DNA of 9,401 nucleotides. It comes from an uncultured Acidobacteriota bacterium. GTDB taxonomy: Bacteria > Acidobacteriota > Blastocatellia > Pyrinomonadales > Pyrinomonadaceae. The position numbers and the translations under genes are program-made. The notes under the pieces are model-generated. The model had not been told where the DNA came from. It did not search any database and saw nothing but the letters and a program-made list of their open reading frames with translations. Where the stretch lies: NCBI GenBank assembly GCA_946480545.1, contig CAMLKY010000048.1, positions 1-9,401 of the forward strand, read 5' to 3'. Within the stretch, counting starts at the first letter, position 1. Each line of letters begins with the position of its first letter. Positions 1-5,328 of the stretch are shown in pieces.

Positions 1-4
1 TGGG

Positions 5-31
5 CCGGGGAGCTCCCCGCGAGCTTCCCGG
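5..31. repeat. GC-rich inverted repeat at the window's left edge
   Basis: CCGGGGAGC (5-13) can pair with GCTTCCCGG (23-31) over nine positions with one G-U wobble, leaving a nine-base loop. The same bases also contain a perfect 14-bp palindrome, CGGGGAGCTCCCCG (6-19), so two alternative folds compete. No T-run follows on the + strand, so it is not a classical intrinsic terminator. It could be the end of an upstream transcription unit that is out of view, or part of the leader of the gene at 142. The role is unknown. Confidence 0.4.
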
Positions 32-57
32 TCTCAGATCAAAAATTCTTAGCTCTC

Positions 58-104
58 GTGTCTTCCGGATGATCGGCGAATGATCGGCCACTCCGAGAAG
101 ACAC
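58..104 (+). promoter_or_regulatory. Long hairpin in the leader of the metallopeptidase gene
   Basis: GTGTCTTC (58-65) plus CGGA (66-69) pairs with TCCG (92-95) plus GAAGACAC (97-104). This gives a 12-bp stem interrupted only by a bulged A at 96. The 22-base loop holds a direct repeat of ATGATCGGC (69-77 and 80-88) with an 11-bp period, about one helical turn. Two GATC copies inside the loop can pair and extend the fold. It ends 37 bases before the ATG at 142, so it is probably in the 5' untranslated leader or the operator region. It could be an RNA stability or regulatory hairpin, or, at the DNA level, a protein site made of repeats on one helical face. No known riboswitch is recognised and no convincing -35/-10 pair was found around it. 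Confidence 0.45.
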
Positions 105-132
105 AGATCAGACATATCAAAACGGAATTCCT

Positions 133-139
133 GGAGGAG
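133..139 (+). promoter_or_regulatory. Ribosome binding site of the metallopeptidase gene
   Basis: GGAGGAG lies only two bases before the ATG at 142. GGAGGA (133-138) leaves a three-base spacer, which is tight. The match is strong and the protein from this ATG begins with a good signal peptide, so the start is kept. The next in-frame ATG (190, Met17) would cut off the basic n-region of the signal peptide and has no ribosome binding site of its own. Confidence 0.6.
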
Positions 140-141
140 AA

Positions 142-3100
142 ATGAAAGGTAAACAAGCAAAGTTCAGAGGTCCTGTGGCAGCGATCAAGATGGTCCTGTT
201 CGCGATCACTTTTATAGGCATGACCGTCGTAGTTTGGAACGCCGGCGCGAGTACCGAAGCCGCACCCACGAACAGCGACATCGTCGCGAAGATCTACCAG
301 CGCCCCGCGCCGAATTTCGATCTTAACGAGACACGAGCCCTCGCCGGAGTGCGAACTGCAACCGGCGAGCAATTGACGGCACTTGCAAATCTGCGTGCGG
401 CGACGAACGCCCCGAACATGACGGTTCGATGGAGCGATTTCGGAGGCTCACCCGACGTGATGTACGACTTTGCTTCCGCACCACATCCGGGCACCCCGGA
501 AGAGGCCGCTCGAGCGTTTATCGCCCAGAACGCGGCGCTCTTCGGCGTCACCGATCTGAATAACTTTGTCTTGTTCAGTAACAAACAGGCTCTCGGCGGT
601 CATCTGCTCCGCTTTCGCCAACGCTTTAATGGCGTGCCGGTTCATGACGGCGGCATCGGAATCGTGATGAACGCCAACAAGCAAGTCGTTATGGCGACGG
701 GACCATTCTTCCGGGACATCAATATAAACACGCAGCCGACGCTCAGTGCCGTACAGGCACGCGGAGCGGCCGATGCCGATCTCGGGCGTTTCTCATTGGA
801 CGTGCCGGCCGCGGTAGCGAATCTTCTTCAATCGGGACTCGCGATCCTGACGCAGCAGGCCGCACCGATCGCGAACCTCGAGCCGTCACTCGCCATCTAT
901 CCGACGGCGGATGGCTACCGGCTCGTCTGGAAAGTCGCAAAGTTCTCAACGAACCCATTCGGAGCTTACATAGTCACCGTCGACGCGCACACTGGCGAGA
1001 TCGTTAACCGCCGTGATTTTGTGAGCTATCAGCAGGCACCTCAGGTGCTGCCGTTTACCGGCGATATTTTCCCGAAGTATCCGGACATCACTGATCAACT
1101 TAAGAACCAGGGAATTATCAGTGTCTGCGGTGGGAAGCCGTGCGGCCAGGTGCGTGCACAGCTTCGCAAATTCGATCCGACCAACGTCGTGACCGGCGTC
1201 AACGGGACGCTGACGGGGACACACACGGTGGTTAACAACGCGCTCGCAACGAAGCAGCCATTTGCTCAGGCCGCCCTCGGCACATGGCACTTCGCCAAGA
1301 ACGATCCGGTCGCACTCGAGGGACAGACGAATGAAATAGATCACTTCGCCGAACCTGCCGAGCACCAGGACGAGATCAATGCGTTCTTCTTTACGACGTA
1401 CCTGATCGAATACATCGATTACCTGCATCGCGCCGGCGACCCGGGGACGTTCGGCTCGAATGGCGCGTTTCCCGAAGACTATCCGAACTCGACCACGCCA
1501 TTGCCGGCAACCGTTCATATTCCGGATGTCGTCACGGCGATCACGGGCGGCGAATATCCACCGCCGGATGATCCAGAGTTTGTTCAGAAAGTTCTGGGTC
1601 TCGATAACGCGTTCGCACTCAATCTGACTCCTATCGTCGAAGAGTTGACGCAGTCGGAATCGCCGATCGTCATAAACCCGACGGCCTACGGTCACGGTTT
1701 CCTTTTCAACGACACCGCGCTCGAGGGTTCGGTCGCCTATCACGAGGCAACGCACGCCGTGATCTCGCCGATCGCGGGACTCGAGGGTTCCGAGGGAGGC
1801 GCCCTGAACGAAGGTCAGGCTGACACGTGGGCGTTCACGATCACCGATTCGTTCACGATCGGCGAGTACGTGGTCAACGGTCACCGGCTTCGTCAGGAGT
1901 TCAGGAATATCAACCGTGATCCGGATTCGATCGGCTACATCCGAAGTGCGAAGTCTACGCTCAAGTATTCGGATCTCGCGACCCGGATCATCAGCGGTCA
2001 ACCGAGCTTCGAAGAGCACTGGGACGGCGAGATCTACATGTCAACGATGTGGGAGCTGCGTGAAATGCTGAACCGCATGTATCCGCAGGCGACACAGTTC
2101 AAGCGACCGATCGCCGACACCGGACTGCCGACCAAGCCGATCACGAAAGGCACGAACATCTTCGAGCGGATCTTTCTCGGCTCGATGTACGTCCTCGGCA
2201 CGACATCGCCGGACACAATGGTGAAAGCGCGCGACGCACTCATCGTCGCGGACATGATGCTCTATCCTTCGAACTCGACCAACGAAACCGCCCCCGGAAT
2301 GCACAGGGCTTTGATCGAGCAGCTCTTCGCCGCGAAGGAGTTGGGTGTGAACGCACGCGAGTTCTCCGCCGACCGCGTTACGATCTCGACGCAAGTCACA
2401 CCGTTCGCCGGCAACCAGCCCGCTCCGGAAACGCCTTCGAACGTCCAGGTCATTCCCGCCAGCCCGCGTTCGCTCAAGGTGAGCTGGAATGCAGTTCCGG
2501 GAGCCATGGCCTATCAGGTCCTGAAGCGCAAGATCGCTCTCGCGGGCCAGCGTGAGCCGAACGGTCGTCGGGCATACAACGACGGCGATTCATCGACGAC
2601 AGGTTATCGACATGTCGGATATGTGAATGGCGATGTCACCAGCTTCGTCGATAGCGGCCGCGTTTTTGAGATCTTTACGCCGACGGGGCTGAACGATCTC
2701 TACGACAGTGAGTACATTGTTAGGTCCATTGGCGTGAACTCGACCGGTCAGGTCGGATTCTCAGCCTTCTCCGGTTCATCGCGTGCGCTACAGCAGCAAC
2801 AGGATCTGACGTCGCAGATCGACTCGGCATTGTCGAATATCAGCTTCGCCGGAGGCATTACGTCATTCGACAATAAGCTGACGAATGCCCGCGGCGCACT
2901 GTCTGCGGATAAGACGATCTATACCCCGATCGAATTCAAGGTCGTGAACATCTCGAATCCAAACGTCACCCTTCGCAACGCTGACTCTGGCGGGAACACA
3001 TTCATCTTCAATCAATCGCTTGCTCTCGGTCAGACGTCGACAGCGAAGCGAATGGAGTTCAACAATCCGCTGATGCAACTGTTTACATTCGACGCACGCA

Positions 3101-3693
3101 TCTTCGGCAATGCCTTCGCCGGCAACACGATCGGCACGGGCACGCAGGCCGGTGATGGAAATTCGACTCCGCCTCCGCCCGTCGTGTACTCGCTCTTTAG
3201 CGAGACACGTACGGGAGCCCTGATCCTGGGCGAGCGGGCAGGTAACGGTGTTCCATCGACAACGTGGGGAAACCCGACGTTCAAGGGAATCACCTGGGAT
3301 GAAGTGCTCATCACGACGAAGTCGGACGCGATCGCGCTGGAGGCGCGCCTAAGCGGCACCGGTGCTGTTGTTGACTACGATTTCGAGCTGCTCACGGCTG
3401 ACGGTCAGCTCATCACGCGTTCGGCGGGTTCGAGTGCGAATGAGTTCGTGAGTGCCGCGGTGACTCCGAACACGACGTATCGCCTGCGCGTGCTCGGATG
3501 GGTGAATGGTCCGTCGACATTCAACATCGTCGCGACACAACTGTTGCCGCAGGGATCGCCGAATGAAAACGCCGGAACTCGTACGAGCGAGGGAACGATC
3601 CTCAGCACATCCGGAACGAGTGCACCGGCGGGTCTGTTCCGCTTTACGGTTAACCCGCTCACACGAAAGGTGACAGTCTCACTTCTGCGCTAG
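142..3693 (+). CDS. Secreted M36 (fungalysin-like) zinc metallopeptidase with Fn3 and C-terminal beta-sandwich domains
   Basis: Probable extracellular endopeptidase of 1183 residues. Residues 1-40 look like a Sec signal peptide: basic start, a hydrophobic run MVLFAITFIGMTVVVW, then an AGAS-type end. Residues about 45-185 match a fungalysin/thermolysin propeptide (FTP), with the LRFRQRFNGVPVHDGG stretch at about 156. A PepSY-like segment follows (about 258-290: GYRLVWKVAK, then VDAHTGEIV). The catalytic domain spans about 300-755. It has HEATH (534-538) as the zinc motif with E535 as catalytic base, and NEGQAD with E557 as likely third zinc ligand. M36-like stretches follow: GEIYMSTMWELREML, KARDALIVADMML and ELGVNA. 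Only 18 residues separate H538 and E557, fewer than the roughly 25 usual in fungalysins and near the 19 of thermolysin (M4). An Fn3-like domain (about 767-885), a CARDB-like sandwich (about 895-995, ending TFDARIFGNAF), a PPPP linker (about 1010) and a PPC-like domain (about 1050-1140) complete the protein. It appears intact and monocistronic, followed by a terminator. M36 is preferred over M4; the exact substrate is unknown. Confidence 0.9.
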   Translation: MKGKQAKFRGPVAAIKMVLFAITFIGMTVVVWNAGASTEAAPTNSDIVAKIYQRPAPNFDLNETRALAGVRTATGEQLTALANLRAATNAPNMTVRWSDFGGSPDVMYDFASAPHPGTPEEAARAFIAQNAALFGVTDLNNFVLFSNKQALGGHLLRFRQRFNGVPVHDGGIGIVMNANKQVVMATGPFFRDININTQPTLSAVQARGAADADLGRFSLDVPAAVANLLQSGLAILTQQAAPIANLEPSLAIYPTADGYRLVWKVAKFSTNPFGAYIVTVDAHTGEIVNRRDFVSYQQAPQVLPFTGDIFPKYPDITDQLKNQGIISVCGGKPCGQVRAQLRKFDPTNVVTGVNGTLTGTHTVVNNALATKQPFAQAALGTWHFAKNDPVALEGQTNEIDHFAEPAEHQDEINAFFFTTYLIEYIDYLHRAGDPGTFGSNGAFPEDYPNSTTPLPATVHIPDVVTAITGGEYPPPDDPEFVQKVLGLDNAFALNLTPIVEELTQSESPIVINPTAYGHGFLFNDTALEGSVAYHEATHAVISPIAGLEGSEGGALNEGQADTWAFTITDSFTIGEYVVNGHRLRQEFRNINRDPDSIGYIRSAKSTLKYSDLATRIISGQPSFEEHWDGEIYMSTMWELREMLNRMYPQATQFKRPIADTGLPTKPITKGTNIFERIFLGSMYVLGTTSPDTMVKARDALIVADMMLYPSNSTNETAPGMHRALIEQLFAAKELGVNAREFSADRVTISTQVTPFAGNQPAPETPSNVQVIPASPRSLKVSWNAVPGAMAYQVLKRKIALAGQREPNGRRAYNDGDSSTTGYRHVGYVNGDVTSFVDSGRVFEIFTPTGLNDLYDSEYIVRSIGVNSTGQVGFSAFSGSSRALQQQQDLTSQIDSALSNISFAGGITSFDNKLTNARGALSADKTIYTPIEFKVVNISNPNVTLRNADSGGNTFIFNQSLALGQTSTAKRMEFNNPLMQLFTFDARIFGNAFAGNTIGTGTQAGDGNSTPPPPVVYSLFSETRTGALILGERAGNGVPSTTWGNPTFKGITWDEVLITTKSDAIALEARLSGTGAVVDYDFELLTADGQLITRSAGSSANEFVSAAVTPNTTYRLRVLGWVNGPSTFNIVATQLLPQGSPNENAGTRTSEGTILSTSGTSAPAGLFRFTVNPLTRKVTVSLLR

Positions 3694-3712
3694 GTCCTTC
3701 TCTAGCAATCTT

Positions 3713-3732
3713 GGCCGGTCCGATACCCGGCC
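3713..3732 (+). repeat. Short inverted repeat before the terminator
   Basis: GGCCGG (3713-3718) is the reverse complement of CCGGCC (3727-3732), with an eight-base loop. It sits between the stop codon at 3693 and the main terminator hairpin at 3738. It may add a second stem to the 3' end of the metallopeptidase mRNA, protecting the end or assisting termination. A short GTTT follows, too weak for termination by itself. Confidence 0.4.
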
Positions 3733-3737
3733 GTTTA

Positions 3738-3768
3738 CGGGCTGCCCACAAGGCAGCCCGATTTTTTT
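3738..3768 (+). terminator. Intrinsic (Rho-independent) terminator of the metallopeptidase gene
   Basis: A perfect 9-bp stem, CGGGCTGCC (3738-3746) with GGCAGCCCG (3752-3760), closes a CACAA loop. It is followed by one A and seven T (3762-3768). It lies 45 bases after the stop codon at 3693, so the metallopeptidase transcript very probably ends here and the downstream VCBS gene needs its own promoter. Confidence 0.92.
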
Positions 3769-4095
3769 GGCGGGGGTTATATCGGTGGGAGACATCGCGG
3801 GTGGCGGTGTTCTTTCGGATTTTTAGTCGCGGGTGTTTCAGGATTGGCCGCTTCAAGAATTTCAGATTTCAAATGTCAGCTTCAGTTCGCAAATTTGAGA
3901 TTTGGATCTTCTGCTTAATTTTCATACGGCCATTCCGTAAACTTCCTACGAAAAGCGCGGGCGGCACAGTGCCCTTGATGGCCTCAGCGAATTTAGAATT
4001 CACAAGAACTTTTTATTTCGATTTAAGACAGCAGATTACTTCGCTAGTAACATCGTCACATCCCAATCCACTCTTAACTTCCTAAAAATTTAAGC
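3769..4095. other. AT-rich non-coding spacer between the two transcription units
   Basis: This stretch of about 330 bases holds no credible gene. The only forward open frame crossing it starts inside the upstream terminator region, lacks a ribosome binding site and gives an Arg/Phe-rich product resembling nothing known. The DNA is clearly more AT-rich than the flanking genes. It contains short degenerate motifs of the type ATTTCAGATTTCAAAT (3859-3874) and CAAATTTGAGATTTGG (3890-3905), which form an imperfect inverted repeat (10 of 13 positions pair at best). These could be remnants of an intergenic repeat family. The right part contains the candidate promoter for the next gene. Confidence 0.5.
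3999..4027 (+). promoter_or_regulatory. Candidate sigma-70 promoter for the VCBS-RHS unit
   Basis: TTCACA (3999-4004, five of six with TTGACA) is separated by exactly 17 bases from TTTAAG (4022-4027, four of six with TATAAT). Transcription would start near 4034 and give a leader of about 100 bases that includes the hairpin at 4096-4119. A promoter is needed somewhere here because a strong terminator closes the previous unit, but this pair is found by eye in AT-rich DNA and may be chance. Confidence 0.3.
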
Positions 4096-4119
4096 GAGGG
4101 TCCGCAAACTCGGACCCTC
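4096..4119 (+). promoter_or_regulatory. Perfect hairpin abutting the Shine-Dalgarno of the VCBS gene
   Basis: GAGGGTCCG (4096-4104) pairs perfectly with CGGACCCTC (4111-4119) around a CAAACT loop. The Shine-Dalgarno AAGGAG begins at the very next base. There is no T-run downstream on the + strand, so it is not a forward terminator. A 9-bp GC-rich stem placed directly against a ribosome binding site suggests mRNA stabilisation or translational control. A small second stem, GGAG (4122-4125) with CTCC (4129-4132), could mask the Shine-Dalgarno itself. Confidence 0.6.
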
Positions 4120-4125
4120 AAGGAG
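4120..4125 (+). promoter_or_regulatory. Ribosome binding site that fixes the GTG start of the VCBS gene
   Basis: AAGGAG ends eight bases before GTG at 4134, a normal spacing. This supports the non-ATG start, which yields a protein with a short basic n-region followed by a strong hydrophobic segment. Confidence 0.7.
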
Positions 4126-4133
4126 AATCTCCC

Positions 4134-5267
4134 GTGAATCTCAATAACTCCCACCGGGGTGGATCTGGAAAACGACACAACATCCATCTTCTCTCGCTGC
4201 TTTTTCTTCTGCTGATCGTGGTCGGCATTTTTGCAAGGAACGACTGGTTTCCCTCGACGGACCCGCTGACAGGTGTTAGAACCGGGTGGTTCGGCATGGT
4301 TCTCCACACATCCCCGTCAATCGGCGGTCCGCCGTCGGTCCCGGCCCTCTCAAAGGAATATTTGTATCTCGGTACACAACTGCTCGCGGTGGAGGACGCG
4401 GGTGCAAATCGCGTCGGCCCGGCCGATCTTGCCGTGTGGCGCCCGTCGACCGGCACCTGGTGGGTGATGGGCGGCGCGGGCGGCTCGCAGCCGGCGACCC
4501 AGGCGTGGGGCCTTGGAACCGATACGCCCGTTCCCGGGGACTACGATGGTGACCGAAAGACCGATTTTTCCATATACCGCTCGACGAGCGGTGAGTGGTA
4601 CGTCCTCCAGAGCAGCGACAATACATGGGCGCCGGTGACACCGTGGGGCCTGTCGTCAGACAAATGTGTCCCCGCGGATTACGACGGTGATGGAAAGACC
4701 GATCGCGCGGTCTGGCGCGAGTCCGACGGACGGTGGTACATCGTCCGCAGCTCGGATCAGGCTCCCCTCTATCGCGCATATGGGACGTCCGGCGACCTTC
4801 CGCTTCCCGGTGACTACGATGGTGACGGGCGCGCGGACATCGCCGTGTGGCGCGATTCGAACAAGACGGTCTACTCGCTTAATTCGTCGGACGGCTCTGC
4901 ACGGTCGGCCACGATCCAGATACCTGCGGCGTCGTCACGCGATTGGCGCGCGGCAAGTGCCGACTTCGATGGCGATGGCACCTCGGATCCAGCACTCTAC
5001 GACCGCGTCTCCGCGAGGTGGTACATCAGGCGAAGCTCGGACCAACAATCCTCAATCATTCAGTGGGGCAACCCCGGTGACATCGCGGTGCCCAACGATT
5101 ACGACGGCGACGGCAAATGCGATATAGCGGTCTGGCGTCCCACCGATAACCCTACCGGTACGCTCGGCAACTGGTTTATTCGAGAGTCCGGTTCAGGTGA
5201 CAGCCTCCGGCAAGTCCGATGGGGTACCAGCGGCGACATACCGGTGCCCGCACTGTATCGCCGGTAA
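4134..5267 (+). CDS. Membrane-anchored or secreted VCBS/FG-GAP repeat protein with an RHS-like motif
   Basis: This 377-residue protein starts at GTG. A basic n-region (residues 8-16) and a hydrophobic stretch (about 17-33, IHLLSLLFLLLIVVGIF) form a signal peptide or N-terminal anchor; no clear AxA cleavage site is visible, so anchoring is possible. Residues 74-86 read KEYLYLGTQLLAV, resembling the EYxYxGxxLLA element of RHS/YD-repeat proteins. The rest is a series of about 45-50-residue repeats of the form DYDGDGKTD-xAVWR-xxxGxWY-xxSSD-WGxxGDxPVP. Calcium-binding-type DxDxDG loops start at residues 136, 182, 227, 277 and 322. The protein begins the series mid-repeat (ADLAVWRPSTG, 98-108) and ends it mid-repeat (WGTSGDIPVPALYRR), as expected for a closed beta-propeller of about six blades. 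Such repeats mediate extracellular protein or glycan contacts; no catalytic residues are seen. The gene lies 61 bp upstream of the RHS gene on the same strand with no terminator between them, so the two are probably co-transcribed. The exact role is unknown. Confidence 0.88.
   Translation: MNLNNSHRGGSGKRHNIHLLSLLFLLLIVVGIFARNDWFPSTDPLTGVRTGWFGMVLHTSPSIGGPPSVPALSKEYLYLGTQLLAVEDAGANRVGPADLAVWRPSTGTWWVMGGAGGSQPATQAWGLGTDTPVPGDYDGDRKTDFSIYRSTSGEWYVLQSSDNTWAPVTPWGLSSDKCVPADYDGDGKTDRAVWRESDGRWYIVRSSDQAPLYRAYGTSGDLPLPGDYDGDGRADIAVWRDSNKTVYSLNSSDGSARSATIQIPAASSRDWRAASADFDGDGTSDPALYDRVSARWYIRRSSDQQSSIIQWGNPGDIAVPNDYDGDGKCDIAVWRPTDNPTGTLGNWFIRESGSGDSLRQVRWGTSGDIPVPALYRR
4536..5126 (+). repeat. Five degenerate in-frame repeats encoding DxDxDG loops
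   Basis: Segments coding for DYDGDRKTD, DYDGDGKTD, DYDGDGRAD, DFDGDGTSD and DYDGDGKCD recur at intervals of about 46, 45, 50 and 45 codons. At DNA level the GA(C/T)TACGA(T/C)GG(T/C)GA core is conserved and the rest has drifted. The array probably arose by internal duplication of one propeller-blade unit. The fourth unit is the most diverged (DFDG, and no WG element just before it). Confidence 0.8.
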
Positions 5268-5317
5268 ATGCAGCAGGTGTCCTGATCGTGAGGTAACTGA
5301 TTCAAAAAAGGAAAAAT

Positions 5318-5323
5318 AAGGAG
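5318..5323 (+). promoter_or_regulatory. Ribosome binding site of the RHS gene in an A-rich leader
   Basis: AAGGAG lies five bases before the ATG at 5329. It is embedded in a purine/A-rich stretch (about 5304-5328) that should be unstructured and favour initiation. The 61-bp gap from the VCBS stop codon holds no terminator and only a weak 4-bp stem (CAGG 5274-5277 with CCTG 5281-5284). Confidence 0.7.
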
Positions 5324-5328
5324 AAAAA

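Noticed and set aside
69..88. CRISPR-like or satellite repeat
   Set aside because: There are only two nine-base copies, with an 11-bp period and no spacer array.
32..132. Sigma-70 promoter for the metallopeptidase gene
   Set aside because: No -35/-10 pair with acceptable matches and spacing was found; the promoter may overlap the hairpin region or lie left of the window.
946..2019. Long minus-strand open frame (357 codons)
   Set aside because: It lies wholly inside the well-supported M36 gene; its product is Arg-rich without recognisable motifs, and it has the pattern of a GC-rich antisense shadow.
3711..4085. Forward open frame of 124 codons in the spacer
   Set aside because: It begins with TTG right before the terminator hairpin, reads through it, has no ribosome binding site, and encodes an Arg/Phe-rich product with no recognisable pattern.
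4276..4779. Minus-strand and alternative-frame open frames across the VCBS gene
   Set aside because: They are shadows created by the repeated GC-rich DYDGDG-coding segments; the + strand frame has the ribosome binding site, signal segment and repeat periodicity.
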